The position numbers and the translations under genes are program-made. Source: UBA1127 sp965116355 (GTDB taxonomy: Bacteria; Chloroflexota; Dehalococcoidia; Lucifugimonadales; UBA1127). Taken from it: DNA of 64,000 bases. The notes under the pieces are model-generated. The model ran no database searches, was not told where the DNA came from, and worked only from the letters and a program-made list of their open reading frames with translations. Shown in pieces: positions 15,304-24,017 of the stretch (position 1 is its first letter; every line of letters begins with the position of its first letter). Location: the NCBI GenBank assembly GCA_965116355.1, contig OZ220679.1:1426001-1490000 (forward strand). Reading direction: 5' to 3'.

Positions 15304-16197
15304 ATGGACTTTCGCGAACTCCGCACGTTCTGCACGGTGGCCAAGCTGGGCAGCATCTCGGCTGCGGCCCGCGCCCTCGACCTCGGCCAGCCGGCGGCGA
15401 CCAAGCACCTGAAGAAGCTGGAGGAGGAGGTGGGCGTGTCCCTGCTCCAGCGCGGGAAGCGCCCCATCCAGCTCACCACGGCGGGCACCGTCCTGCTGGA
15501 GATGGCCGGCCCCCTCGTCGAGGGCATGGCGGCGCTGGAATCGTTCCGCTTCGACGTCGACCGCAGCGCCACCGTGACCATCGCCAGCACGGCCGTCCTT
15601 ATCGCACAGGTGCTGCCGGCGCCGGTGCGCAGCTTCCGCCAGAAGCACCAGGGCAACCTGCTGCGCCTCTGGCCCCGCGGCGAGGCCGACATCCTGGCGA
15701 TGGTCGCGTCGGGCGAGGCAGACCTGGGGGTCGTGCCGACGGCCGACGTGCCGGTGGGCTTCGACTTCGCCCCGCTATTCACCATAGGGCGGACGCTGGT
15801 GGCGCCGAAAGGCCACCCGGTCAGCGACCTGCCGGAGGTGACCTTCAGCACGCTGGCGCGGTGGCCGCTGGTCATGCTGGGCGTCCGCTCCCGCACCCGC
15901 CGGCTGCTGGACGAGGCCTTTCAGCGCCGGAGCATCAGCTACGAGCTCGCCGTCGAGACGGACAGCCTGGAGGCGATCAAGCAGTACGTGGCCGGCGGCG
16001 AGGGCATCTCCATCCTGCCGGACATCTCGGTCTCCCCCGCCGACGCGGCCGAGCTGGAGGTCCTGCCGCTGCCCAACCTGCTGCCGGAGGACGTTGTCGG
16101 CGTGGTCACGCTCCGCGGCCGCCCGCTCTCGCAGGCCGCGCAAGCTTTCATCGAGGAGCTGGAGAACCTGCGGGGGGCACTGGCGCGGGTGAGGTAG
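15304..16197 (+). CDS. LysR-family transcriptional regulator
   Basis: This 297-residue regulator has the N-terminal winged HTH MDFRELRTFCTVAKLGSISAAARALDLGQPAATKHLKKLEEEVG (start and motif shown in parts: AARALDLGQPAATKHLKKLE at about 22-41) and a type 2 periplasmic-binding effector domain from about residue 90. It is divergent from the paired binding-fold proteins, with a T-N11-A palindrome in the spacer, which is the classic layout for a LysR activator controlling its neighbour and itself. The effector is unknown, but the neighbouring PEP-mutase-family gene suggests an organic acid. The ATG at 15304 follows GAGGGA closely. Confidence 0.93.
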   Translation: MDFRELRTFCTVAKLGSISAAARALDLGQPAATKHLKKLEEEVGVSLLQRGKRPIQLTTAGTVLLEMAGPLVEGMAALESFRFDVDRSATVTIASTAVLIAQVLPAPVRSFRQKHQGNLLRLWPRGEADILAMVASGEADLGVVPTADVPVGFDFAPLFTIGRTLVAPKGHPVSDLPEVTFSTLARWPLVMLGVRSRTRRLLDEAFQRRSISYELAVETDSLEAIKQYVAGGEGISILPDISVSPADAAELEVLPLPNLLPEDVVGVVTLRGRPLSQAAQAFIEELENLRGALARVR

Positions 16198-16264
16198 GCT
16201 GGCAACCCTGGACTGGCTGCGCTCTGTCACTTGAAATCGAACCTAAAGGTGCGATACACTCACC

Positions 16265-16471
16265 ATGAACGGACGAGAGTTTGTTCGACGGGCGCGGCGG
16301 TATGCTCGCAAGACAGGTCAATACTTCTTCTTTGACCCAACGCGCGGCAAGGGCAGCCACGGGCACGTGTACGTCGGCGAAAACTCTACGACGGTCAAGC
16401 ACGGTGAAATACCACCCAACCTGTTTGCCGACATGCTGAAGCAATTGGGCATCAACCGAAGGGAGTTCTAG
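16265..16471 (+). CDS. hicA: HicA-family toxin (mRNA interferase)
   Basis: This 68-residue protein has the double-stranded-RNA-binding-like HicA fold: an N-terminal helix, then GKGSHGHVYVGENSTTVKHG with the catalytic His in GSHGHVY, and a C-terminal LFADMLKQLGI helix. HicA cleaves mRNA when free of HicB. The ATG at 16265 sits only four bases beyond a possible -10 (TACACT, 16255-16260, with TTGAAA at 16231), so the message may be leaderless. Two bases separate its stop from the hicB ATG. Confidence 0.9.
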   Translation: MNGREFVRRARRYARKTGQYFFFDPTRGKGSHGHVYVGENSTTVKHGEIPPNLFADMLKQLGINRREF

Positions 16472-16473
16472 CG

Positions 16474-16980
16474 ATGCTCTACGTGTATCCGTGCACTCTG
16501 AAGCGCTACGAGGGCGACAAGGGCGACGAGTTTGTCACCCACTTCCCCGACGTGCCTGCGGCATTGACCGGCGCGTATGACCGGGCGGAGACCCTCGCGC
16601 TGGCGGAGGATGCCCTCTCCGTCGCACTGGGCGCCTACGTAAAGAGGGGCGAAGATCTCCCAACCCCCAGCGCGCCGGAGCCCGGCCAGGTGATGATCGC
16701 GGTCTACCCCATCGTCGCCGCCAAGCTGGCGCTGTACACCCTCATGCGGGAGCGGCGCATCACGAAGGTGGCGCTGGGCGAGATGCTGGGCATCAGCGAG
16801 GCCGCGGTCCGCAAGCTGGTGAACCCGGACCACCGCTCGCACATCAGCCAGGTGGAGCGGCCCCTGAAGCTGCTGGGCTGTTCCCTGGCGCTGTCGGTGA
16901 CGCCCGCCGGCGGCGAGGCTGCCTCGCCCTCCTCCTCGACGAGGGAGCCCGCCGGCACGGCCGCCCCTACTCCGGCATGA
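16474..16980 (+). CDS. hicB: HicB-family antitoxin with C-terminal HTH and extended tail
   Basis: This 168-residue antitoxin has an N-terminal HicB RNase H-like fold (TLKRYEGDKGDEFVTHFPDVPAALT, then a helix) that masks HicA, and a C-terminal XRE-type helix-turn-helix (LALYTLMRERRITKVALGEML, GISEAAVRKLVNP; about residues 90-125) for operator binding. The last 35 residues are a Pro/Ser/Thr/Ala-rich tail not typical of HicB. The gene follows hicA by two bases and converges with the SagB-type gene, overlapping it by 14 bases. Confidence 0.88.
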   Translation: MLYVYPCTLKRYEGDKGDEFVTHFPDVPAALTGAYDRAETLALAEDALSVALGAYVKRGEDLPTPSAPEPGQVMIAVYPIVAAKLALYTLMRERRITKVALGEMLGISEAAVRKLVNPDHRSHISQVERPLKLLGCSLALSVTPAGGEAASPSSSTREPAGTAAPTPA

Positions 16981-18502
16981 CGCGCCGCCGCTTCTGCGGC
17001 ACGCCGAGAAGCGTCAGGAACATCACGCTCTTGCCCGCCGCGTGGGGCGAGAAGAACTGCGTCACCTCGTCGTCGAAGAACGTCAGCCCCGTCGCGCCGA
17101 GGCCCATCGCGTACGCCGAGAGGTAGAGGCGTCCCGCGCGAATGCTGGCGTCGAGCTGCGCCGCCCGGTAGCCGCGGGCGCCCATCGCGGCCGTCACCCC
17201 GCCGAGGTCCGTCAGGAAGTAGCAGTTGACCGCCGCGTCGTGGGCGAGCGCCTGGTTCAGCCCCAGGTGCCCGGCGACGAAGCGCTGGTCGCCGTCCAGC
17301 AGCCGCTCCAGCTCGCCGCTCTCCGGGTGGTACACGTACCCGCCCGGCTCCAGCCCGTCGACGGCGTTCACGATGACGTACAGCGCGTTCACCGGCGCGC
17401 CGTCCAGCGAGGGCCAGTCGCCCGGCAGCGGGCGCATCGCCGCCGCCAGCATCGTCCGCAGCGCGTCGCCGCCGATGGGCGCGAGCTGGAACTGCCGCGT
17501 GGAGCCGCGCCGCAGGATGACGCGCTCGACGGACTCGTCCCCCCATTCGCCCTGACTCCGTCCTGAGCCCGACGAAGGAGCCTGTCGAAGGGCCGCCCGC
17601 CACGCCGCGACGCCCGCGTCGTCGAGCAACGTCGCCGCGTGCGCCTCGCGAATGAGCGGGTAGTCGATCTCCTTGGGCGAGTACGGCAGCGTCTCGAGGT
17701 TGAGCCGCGCGGGCGCCGCAGCGGGGGGCACGGAGTCGGGCCCGGCGCCGACGGGCACGATGGCGACGGCCGCCTCCTTCACGCCGTCCACGTCGACGAG
17801 CCGGTTGACGTCGGCGTCGACGAAGCCGGTCACAACCCGCGCCCGCAGCCCCCGGGACCCGGCGACGGAGAGCGTGTTCGCGAGGATGGTGCCGCAGTCC
17901 CAGTAGGTGTGGCGGTAGGCGCGGCTCTGGTACTTCCAGGCGTTTCGCCAGAACACGCTGGTGTACACGATGGACGCGGGAGCCGCGGACACCGCCTCGT
18001 CGCCGCCCGCCGCGGCCGCGAGCGCCCCGCGATGGTCGCCGGCGCGGACGATGCGGAGCGCGTTGTCCTGCGCGCCGTACTGGTACACGCCGGCGGGCAA
18101 CCCCGGCAGATCGCCGCACACCAGGTACAGCTCGATGTGGTAGAGCGCGCCCGTGCACGACGCCGCCCGGAAGGCCATGCGGCCGCCCGGCACCGTCAGC
18201 CACTTGGTGATCCCCGCCGAGAGCTTGAGCAGCGCCGCAACATCGTCGAGCGACGGCGCGCCGTCCGTCACGGCCGCCTCCCCCGCGATGGCCGCCAGCG
18301 CGGGCACGGTCGAGGGCACGCCGTCGTCAGGCGTCGCAACGTCCTCGGGCAGTGCGACCCTCTCAGCGCGGCGGTACAGCTTGTACAGGCGGGGCAGGAT
18401 GGAGAAGTCCAGCGCGAAGTTGCCCTCCCGCACGCTACGCACGGAGTGGTTGGTCTTCTCGTGGTAGCTGAGAATGGCCTGCACGGCCTCGTCACTGTTC
18501 AT
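16967..18502 (-). CDS. SagB/ThcOx-type nitroreductase-fold oxidoreductase, two-domain
   Basis: This 511-residue protein contains two nitroreductase-like halves. The N-terminal half has AFRAASCTGALYHIELYLV, LPAGVYQYGAQDNALRIV and AWKYQSRAYRHTYWDCGTIL. The C-terminal half repeats the pattern with ILRRGSTRQF, VNALYVIVN, PGGYVYHPESGELE and YRAAQLDASIRAGRLYLSA. This is the FMN-dependent SagB dehydrogenase fold, which in microcin biosynthesis oxidises azolines, but no cyclodehydratase or precursor peptide is nearby. The linker around residues 304-321 (APSSGSGRSQGEWGDES) is encoded by an inserted R1 repeat. The ATG at 18502 follows GAGGG. Confidence 0.85.
   Translation of the reverse strand: MNSDEAVQAILSYHEKTNHSVRSVREGNFALDFSILPRLYKLYRRAERVALPEDVATPDDGVPSTVPALAAIAGEAAVTDGAPSLDDVAALLKLSAGITKWLTVPGGRMAFRAASCTGALYHIELYLVCGDLPGLPAGVYQYGAQDNALRIVRAGDHRGALAAAAGGDEAVSAAPASIVYTSVFWRNAWKYQSRAYRHTYWDCGTILANTLSVAGSRGLRARVVTGFVDADVNRLVDVDGVKEAAVAIVPVGAGPDSVPPAAAPARLNLETLPYSPKEIDYPLIREAHAATLLDDAGVAAWRAALRQAPSSGSGRSQGEWGDESVERVILRRGSTRQFQLAPIGGDALRTMLAAAMRPLPGDWPSLDGAPVNALYVIVNAVDGLEPGGYVYHPESGELERLLDGDQRFVAGHLGLNQALAHDAAVNCYFLTDLGGVTAAMGARGYRAAQLDASIRAGRLYLSAYAMGLGATGLTFFDDEVTQFFSPHAAGKSVMFLTLLGVPQKRRRVMPE
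17542..17590. repeat. R1 repeat inside a coding sequence
   Basis: CATTCGCCCTGA...CTGAGCC...GAAGGAGCCTGTCGAAGGG is an expanded R1 element, in frame within the linker between the two nitroreductase halves. It is the only repeat copy found inside a gene. Confidence 0.75.
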
Positions 18503-18624
18503 GCGGTACCCTCGGGTCAGGATACCACTCTGAGACACCCCTGTAGTTGACATTGAGACTGCCTACTGGCTACCATCGCCCAACATTCGCGGCAGCGTAT
18601 GCTGCACATCGGAAGGAGTGGGCC

Positions 18625-19548
18625 ATGGCCGACGAGGCAACCGTCAAGGAATTAGTCCGCGGCGCGTACGACATGCACATCCACAGCGAGCCCGACGTGC
18701 TCCCGCGCAAGTTCAACGACATCGTGCTGGCCGAGCACGCCATCGAGGCCGGCATGGCCGGCGTCGTGCTGAAGTCGCACTACATCTGCACGGCGGACCG
18801 CGCCAGCCTCATCAACCAGATGTTCCCGCAGATCAGGGCCTTCGGCGGCCTGGTGCTCAACAACTCCATGGGCGGCATGAACCCGCTCGCCGTCGACGTC
18901 GCGGGGCGCCTCGGCAACAAGGTGGTCTGGTTCCCGACCGTCGACGCCGAGAACGAGGTCAAGAACATCACCGGCGAGAACAACGACGGCAAGCCGCAGC
19001 CCTACTGGATGACCATCGCCCGGGCCATGCGTGAGAAGGGCATCGCCGGCGACCCGGTCCGGGTCATCGTCGACGGCAAGGTCACCCACGAGGCGATCCA
19101 GTGCATGGAGGTCATCGCCGAGTACGACATGATCCTCGCGACGGGCCACATCGCGCCCGAGGAGATGCTGCCCGTGGTCAAGGCTGCCCGCGAGGCGAAG
19201 GTCAACCGCGTCATCATCACGCACCCCGAGTTCCCGGCCACGTACCTGGACCAGGACCAGCAGCGCGCCCTGGGCAAGTACGACGTGATGTTCGAGCGGT
19301 GCTTCACCCAGCCGTACACCAAGAAGGTCGAGTGGGAGACGGTCTACGACAACATCCGCAAGATCGGCCCCAACTCCACCATCCTCTCCACGGACCTGGG
19401 CCAGAGCACGGCGCCCTGGGTCGAGGAGGGGCTCGGCATGTTCATCGGCAACCTGCTGGACAACGGCTTCACGCCCTCCGAGATCGAAACGATGTCCCAC
19501 TCCAACGCCGGCCAGATCCTCGGCCAGCTGGAGCCCGCCAAGGCGTAA
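18625..19548 (+). CDS. DUF6282-family amidohydrolase-like protein
   Basis: This 307-residue protein begins MADEATVKELVRGAYDMHIH, with the His-x-His metal-binding start of metal-dependent hydrolase barrels, followed by KSHYICTADRA, ATGHIAPEEM and ITHPEFPATYLD. These fit the DUF6282 branch of the amidohydrolase-like TIM-barrel group; the reaction is not established. C-terminal MSHSNAGQILG is the usual end of such PHP/amidohydrolase-like proteins. The ATG at 18625 has GGAAGGAG upstream; an upstream TTG at 18547 has none. It is divergent from the SagB-type gene. Confidence 0.82.
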   Translation: MADEATVKELVRGAYDMHIHSEPDVLPRKFNDIVLAEHAIEAGMAGVVLKSHYICTADRASLINQMFPQIRAFGGLVLNNSMGGMNPLAVDVAGRLGNKVVWFPTVDAENEVKNITGENNDGKPQPYWMTIARAMREKGIAGDPVRVIVDGKVTHEAIQCMEVIAEYDMILATGHIAPEEMLPVVKAAREAKVNRVIITHPEFPATYLDQDQQRALGKYDVMFERCFTQPYTKKVEWETVYDNIRKIGPNSTILSTDLGQSTAPWVEEGLGMFIGNLLDNGFTPSEIETMSHSNAGQILGQLEPAKA

Positions 19549-19573
19549 CCGCAAGGGCACCAATGACAATCGT

Positions 19574-19597
19574 GCGGGCCTGCAATTGCAGGCCCGC
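19574..19597 (+). terminator. Intrinsic terminator after the DUF6282 gene
   Basis: GCGGGCCTGCA and its complement form a perfect 24-base palindrome 25 bases beyond the stop, followed by ATTAGTTCTCT. The T content is modest. Confidence 0.6.
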
Positions 19598-19628
19598 ATT
19601 AGTTCTCTCACGTAAGGTTAGGTAGACA

Positions 19629-20090
19629 ATGGCAGCATGGGAAATCGACCTTCATGGGAGTGCTTGGTCCGAGGCCCTCGCTCAGTTCGTTGAGTTATAC
19701 AACGACGCTTTATCCTCAGACGGCCCAGAAGTTGGCATCACTGTAGTCCATGGTTACGGATCAACTGGGGTTGGAGGTGTCCTGAGGAGTCGGTTGAGAG
19801 GTTTCCTCGCTCGCCACACTGACAAGCTGGATTTCACGCCCGGCGAAGATGTAGATGGGAACCAGGGTTGTACCCATGTGGCAGGTCGGATACTGCTGCC
19901 AAGCGACTTTGACCGACTAGCAGAGGATATCTGGGACTACTGCCAGCAGCCGCGAGCAAGCAGCAAAGTCACTGGCAGGTTCCGCAAGCACGGCAATCCC
20001 AAGGTTGCAGAGGCGGTTCGGTCGCTAAAGCGACAGGGGCGTCTGCAAGAAGTCCACAATGGCCGCGTGACATTGTATGAGGCGAAGTAA
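19629..20090 (+). CDS. Stand-alone Smr-domain protein
   Basis: This 153-residue protein has the Smr (small MutS-related) fold: IDLHGSAWSEALAQFVE carries the DxH motif and VVHGYGSTGVGGVLRSRLRGFL the HGxG motif that bind or nick nucleic acid. After about residue 95 comes an extension of RKHGNPKVAEAVRSLKRQGR type, not part of a minimal Smr domain. The gene is AT-richer than its neighbours and follows the terminator at 19574. The ATG at 19629 lies just behind AGGTTAGGTAGA, a plausible ribosome site. It is not attached to MutS2, so endonuclease or RNase activity is inferred only. Confidence 0.8.
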   Translation: MAAWEIDLHGSAWSEALAQFVELYNDALSSDGPEVGITVVHGYGSTGVGGVLRSRLRGFLARHTDKLDFTPGEDVDGNQGCTHVAGRILLPSDFDRLAEDIWDYCQQPRASSKVTGRFRKHGNPKVAEAVRSLKRQGRLQEVHNGRVTLYEAK

Positions 20091-20321
20091 GGTGTATTGC
20101 TGGCCAGCGCTTCCTTTGTCCTCGGCATTCCCGTTCTGTTGTGGCCCTTCGTAGAGTCCCTCTCTCCCCGCCACCGGGCACCGCGCCCAGCTATACAAGG
20201 ACGCTCGACGCAACGGCGCGGAAATGAAATTGAAATGAAAGATGCCCTGTAGTGTGCTTTCAGCTACAAATCTGGTGCGATGACGGTGAAATGGGGCGGA
20301 AATGAGATGCAAACTTGGGGC

Positions 20322-20693
20322 CTACTCGCCCTCCTGTCGCAGCCCGTACCAGTTGCCGTCCTCGTCGATGAAGATGGCGAACCATCCCCAAGGCATCTGC
20401 CTCGGCTCCTGCGTGAACTCCACGCCCCGGCCCGCCATCGCCTCGTGGGTCGCCTGGATGTCGTCGCACGCGAACACGATGGACGGCTTGCGCTCCGCCC
20501 AGTCCTGCATCATGGTCTTGGGATAGATGACCAGGTGCGATTCGGCACCGGGCGGGCCGACCTCGATCCACTTGGCGTTCGGCCCCATGTCCGCCTCGAA
20601 GCGCACCTCGAAGCCGACCTGCTCCGTCCAGAACCGCAGTCCCGCGGCCTGGTCCTCCACGTAGACCGCCTGGGTCGCTATCTTCGTGATCAT
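20322..20693 (-). CDS. VOC-family (glyoxalase-fold) protein
   Basis: This 123-residue protein has the paired beta-alpha-beta-beta-beta fold: TQAVYVEDQAAGLRFWTEQV near the start and WFAIFIDEDGNWYGLRQ at the end. Metal ligand positions (His/Glu) can be matched only in part: GAESHLVIY contains a His and FIDEDGN the terminal acidic residue. Glyoxalase, dioxygenase or antibiotic-binding roles all fit. The ATG at 20693 is preceded by GGGGGAG at ten bases. It is an unlinked gene in an AT-richer spacer. Confidence 0.85.
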   Translation of the reverse strand: MITKIATQAVYVEDQAAGLRFWTEQVGFEVRFEADMGPNAKWIEVGPPGAESHLVIYPKTMMQDWAERKPSIVFACDDIQATHEAMAGRGVEFTQEPRQMPWGWFAIFIDEDGNWYGLRQEGE

Positions 20694-20841
20694 CGGTGTC
20701 TTGCTCCCCCCGTCGAGTTTGGTGGCTGTGTAGTTTACCATCCCCGTTCGCAGAGCCTTGGCCGGGAAGGCGCGCGCCTATTGAAGGCGCCGCAAGGATT
20801 ATGTATCCTTTTCATGCCACACACGTTTGAGGGAGGAACGT

Positions 20842-21033
20842 ATGACCTCGAGCACCCGCACCCTGCTGCACACCGTCGACGGCCCCAACGGCAGCGCCGC
20901 CCTGTACGAGGTGGTCAGCCCCGGCCAGGCCCAGCCGTCGTACGAGGTGGACTTCGGCGGCACGACGACCACCTTCCTGAGCATGGGAGAGGCCTACATC
21001 GAGGCCGGCCAGCTGTCGGGAACGCCCACCTAG
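20842..21033 (+). CDS. Small uncharacterised protein (63 aa)
   Basis: These 63 residues have no family I recognise. GAGGGAGGAAC gives a very strong ribosome site five bases before the ATG at 20842. The sequence TLLHTVDGPNGSAALYEVVS and SYEVDFGGTTTTFLSMGEAYIEAG looks like short beta strands with a C-terminal helix. Codon third-position GC is high and matches the neighbours. It ends 28 bases short of the convergent MFS gene, with a shared hairpin between them. Function unknown. Confidence 0.65.
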   Translation: MTSSTRTLLHTVDGPNGSAALYEVVSPGQAQPSYEVDFGGTTTTFLSMGEAYIEAGQLSGTPT

Positions 21034-21046
21034 CACGCCGAGACCA

Positions 21047-21081
21047 GGGGGCGCGACGGCCCTAGAGCGGCCGGCGCCCCC
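21047..21081. terminator. Possible bidirectional terminator between convergent genes
   Basis: GGGGGCGC (21047-21054) pairs with GCGCCCCC (21074-21081), overlapping the last codons of the MFS gene. No strong T tract follows on either strand. Confidence 0.35.
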
Positions 21082-22414
21082 GGTTTCCGCGCGCCGTCCT
21101 CCGGTCCTCCTGCTCGCGCCGCGCGAGCACCCGCGAACGCATCTCCGCCCACCGCCTCGGCGGCAGCGGCGGCCTCTTCGCAGCCAGAAAGAACACCGAC
21201 GCCAGCCCCGTCATCACCGCGAGCACCACGAACCCGAGCTCGTAGTCGCCGCGCCTGTCCGCCATCCACCCCGCGAACACCGGCCCGAACATGATCCCCA
21301 TGGTCACAATGACGGCCGATATTCCCATGATCGTCCCCAGCGACCGCCGCCCGAAGTAGTCGGCGCGGATGGCGCCCATGAGCGGGCCCCGGCCGCCCCA
21401 CGCAAGCCCGTGCAGGATCGCAAAGACGTAGACCTGCCACAGCGACGTCGAGTACGTGATGCCCAGCAGCGCGACGCCGTGGGCCACCATCCCCACCGCG
21501 CAGATGAGCCGCTTGTCCATCCGGTCGCCCAGGAACCCGCCGCCTATCTGCCCCACCATAGATGTCATCGTCATCACCGTGACGACGAGCGCCGCCGACT
21601 CCAGCGAGACGCCCAGCCGGTGCACCACGTGCGGGATGAGGTGCACCATGATGGCCCCGACCACCAGCAGGGCGCTGCCGTGGCCGAGGGAGATCAGCCA
21701 GAACGCGGGCGTGCGGACCGCCTCGCCGACGGTGAAGTCGCGCGTTGCGCTGGCCGGCTGGGAGGCCGTCGCCGCCGGCCTCGGGCCGGGGCCGCCGTCG
21801 GGCAGCATGCCGTAGCGCTCCGGCCGGCCGCGGATGAGGGGCAACATCGGCAGCCCCAGCGCGAGGATGATGACGCACGAGGCGATGGCGGTGTTCCGCC
21901 ACCCGAAGGTGTTCAGCGAGAGGGCCACCAGCGGCACCAGCATCCCCCCGATGCCCAGCCCCGTCGTCGAGAGGGCCAGCGCCAGCGAGCGGAAGCGGTT
22001 GAACCAGTTCGCCACGGCGACGACGAGCGTGAGGTACCCGCTCAGCCCGAAGCCGACGGACAGGACGACGAAGACGAGGTAGAAGGCCAGCAGCGACTGG
22101 ATCTGGCTCAGGAGCAGGAAGCCGAGGGCGAGCGCGATGATGCCGGCCGCCAGCACCACCCTCGGGCCGAAGCGGTCGACGAGCATGCCCTGCACGGGGC
22201 CGAGGATGCCGTTCTGGAGCTGCAGGATGGAGAACGACCACGCCAGCGCCGCGCTGCTCCACGCGAACTCCTCCTGCAGCTCCAGGAAGTATGCGCCGAA
22301 CGCCTGCAGCAACAGGCCGCCCTGCAGCGCCTGGATGACGATTGCCGCGACGACAATCCACCATCCAAAGAACAGGCGGCCGGCGTTTCGCTTGAGAATG
22401 CCCGGTGCAGTCAC
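21062..22414 (-). CDS. MFS transporter, monocarboxylate/OxlT-like group
   Basis: This 450-residue permease has twelve predicted helices: RLFFGWWIVVAAIVIQALQGG, VDRFGPRVVLAAGIIALALG (loop 2-3 signature), and the second half with GAIMVHLIPHVVHRLGVSLE and MGAIRADYFGRRSLGTIMG. The FFGWW opening and YFGRRxxGTIMG motif recall the oxalate/formate and monocarboxylate antiporter branch. The start is probably the GTG at 22414; AGAGAGG lies 11 bases away, not ideal. It is paralogous to the gene at 22519-23883, the two arranged head to tail with a 104-base gap. Confidence 0.82.
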   Translation of the reverse strand: MTAPGILKRNAGRLFFGWWIVVAAIVIQALQGGLLLQAFGAYFLELQEEFAWSSAALAWSFSILQLQNGILGPVQGMLVDRFGPRVVLAAGIIALALGFLLLSQIQSLLAFYLVFVVLSVGFGLSGYLTLVVAVANWFNRFRSLALALSTTGLGIGGMLVPLVALSLNTFGWRNTAIASCVIILALGLPMLPLIRGRPERYGMLPDGGPGPRPAATASQPASATRDFTVGEAVRTPAFWLISLGHGSALLVVGAIMVHLIPHVVHRLGVSLESAALVVTVMTMTSMVGQIGGGFLGDRMDKRLICAVGMVAHGVALLGITYSTSLWQVYVFAILHGLAWGGRGPLMGAIRADYFGRRSLGTIMGISAVIVTMGIMFGPVFAGWMADRRGDYELGFVVLAVMTGLASVFFLAAKRPPLPPRRWAEMRSRVLARREQEDRRTARGNRGRRPL

Positions 22415-22518
22415 TGGCGGTATGCCCACCTCTCTACAACGCGGACGCGCCGGGCATGGTTCGCCCGGCATGCCTCGCTTTGGTTCGTCGACCGCCCGTG
22501 ACGCGCTGGCACGAGCGG

Positions 22519-23883
22519 TTAGTTTCCGGCGCCGCCGCCCCGGCCATGGGCGGACTGCATGCGCTCGCGGGCCCGCCGCTGCATGACGAGCCGCCGCCCG
22601 CGCGCCCACGCGCTCTCGGGCCTCGACGGCCGCTTGGCCGCGATGAAGAAGACCGTGCCCACGCCCGTCATCGCCGCGAGGATGATGAAGCCGAGCTGGT
22701 AGTCGCCGCGCACGTCCCACATCCACCCCGCGAACACCGGCCCGAACACGTTGCCGACCGTCACGATGAGGGACGAGAGCCCCATAATCGTGCCGATGGC
22801 CTTCACGCCGAAGTAGTCCGCGCGGATGGCGCCCATCAGCGGCCCCCGCGCGCCCCACGAGAGCCCGTGGATGACGGCGAAGACGTACACCAGCCACACG
22901 GACGTCGCGAAGGCTATCCCCATCAGCGCCACCGTGTGGCCCACCATGCACGCCGCCGCGATGAGCCGCTTGTCCATCCGGTCGCCCAGGATCCCGCCGC
23001 CGACGAGCCCGACGACCTGCGCCGCCGTGATGACGGTGATCACCGCCGCCGCCGACTCCAGCGGCACGTCCAGCCGCTGCACCATGTGCGGGATCACGTG
23101 CACCATGATCGCCCCGACGACGAAGAGCGCGCTGCCGTGCCCGAAGGAGATGAACCAGAAGGCTGGCGTCCGCATCGCCTCTCGGGCGGTGAACTCGCGC
23201 TCCGGCTCCGTCTGGAGCGCGGGCCGCATCTCATGCGGCGCGCGCTCGTAGCGGCGGCCGTCGGGCACCATGCCGTAGTTCTCGGGCCTCGCCCGGAACA
23301 GGGGCGACAGCGGCAGCCCCACCAGCAGGATGATGAGGCCGGAGATGAAGGCCGTCTCCCGCCACCCGATGTGGATGAGCGCCAGCGCCACCACCGGCAC
23401 GAAGATGCCGCCGATGCTCGCGCCCGTCTGCGACAGCGCGAGCGCCGTCGCGCGGCGTCGGCGGAACCAGTTGGACACCGTCACGAACAGCGTCAGGAAG
23501 CCGCCCAGCCCGCTGCCGATGGCGATGACCACGAAGGCGAGGTAGAAGTCGAGCAGTGAGTTGACCCGCGCGAGCATCATGAAGCCGGCGGCGAAGATGA
23601 TCAGCCCCACGATGAGCACCGACCGCGGCCCGAACCGGTCGATGAGCCAGCCCTGCAGCGGCCCCAGCAGCCCGCTCTCGACGCGCAGCAGCGAGAACGA
23701 CCACGAGAGCGCCGCGCTGCTCCACCCGAATTCCTGCTGCAGCCGCACGAAGTACGCGCCGAACGCCTGAAACAGGAGGCCGCCGTGCAGGAACTGGATG
23801 AAGACCGCTCCGGCGACGATCCACCACCCGAAGAACACTCTGCTGGTGCGTCTCCGCACTATGTCCGGCGTTAACTGTGCCAA
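22519..23883 (-). CDS. MFS transporter, monocarboxylate/OxlT-like group (paralogue)
   Basis: This 454-residue permease shares its layout with the next gene: RVFFGWWIVAGAVFIQFLHG, LIDRFGPRSVLIVGLIIFAAG and MGAIRADYFGVKAIGTIMG. Most helix boundaries and the loop motifs align, but the overall sequence has diverged, so the duplication is old. The start is a TTG at 23883 with AGAGAA close ahead; a GTG at VRRRTSR is an alternative 8 residues later. The C-terminus is Arg/Gly-rich. The likely substrate class is a carboxylate, inferred from the motif only. Confidence 0.82.
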   Translation of the reverse strand: MAQLTPDIVRRRTSRVFFGWWIVAGAVFIQFLHGGLLFQAFGAYFVRLQQEFGWSSAALSWSFSLLRVESGLLGPLQGWLIDRFGPRSVLIVGLIIFAAGFMMLARVNSLLDFYLAFVVIAIGSGLGGFLTLFVTVSNWFRRRRATALALSQTGASIGGIFVPVVALALIHIGWRETAFISGLIILLVGLPLSPLFRARPENYGMVPDGRRYERAPHEMRPALQTEPEREFTAREAMRTPAFWFISFGHGSALFVVGAIMVHVIPHMVQRLDVPLESAAAVITVITAAQVVGLVGGGILGDRMDKRLIAAACMVGHTVALMGIAFATSVWLVYVFAVIHGLSWGARGPLMGAIRADYFGVKAIGTIMGLSSLIVTVGNVFGPVFAGWMWDVRGDYQLGFIILAAMTGVGTVFFIAAKRPSRPESAWARGRRLVMQRRARERMQSAHGRGGGAGN

Positions 23884-24017
23884 CGTTCTCTACATTCTCT
23901 TGACGATTGCCGGCCGTCCCGTAGGCGGCGATGGGAGGCCCCTGAATTGAACGGGTCAGCGCGGGGAGCTGTTCCCGCGAAGGGTGAGACGTGGGCGCTG
24001 TCGAGGGGGAGCCCCCG

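Noticed and set aside
14298..15896. A 532-codon minus-strand frame continuing upstream of the binding protein copy 1
   Set aside because: The extra 239 codons run antisense to the LysR gene and through the operator; the ribosome site and paralogue start at MAKFR fix the real start.
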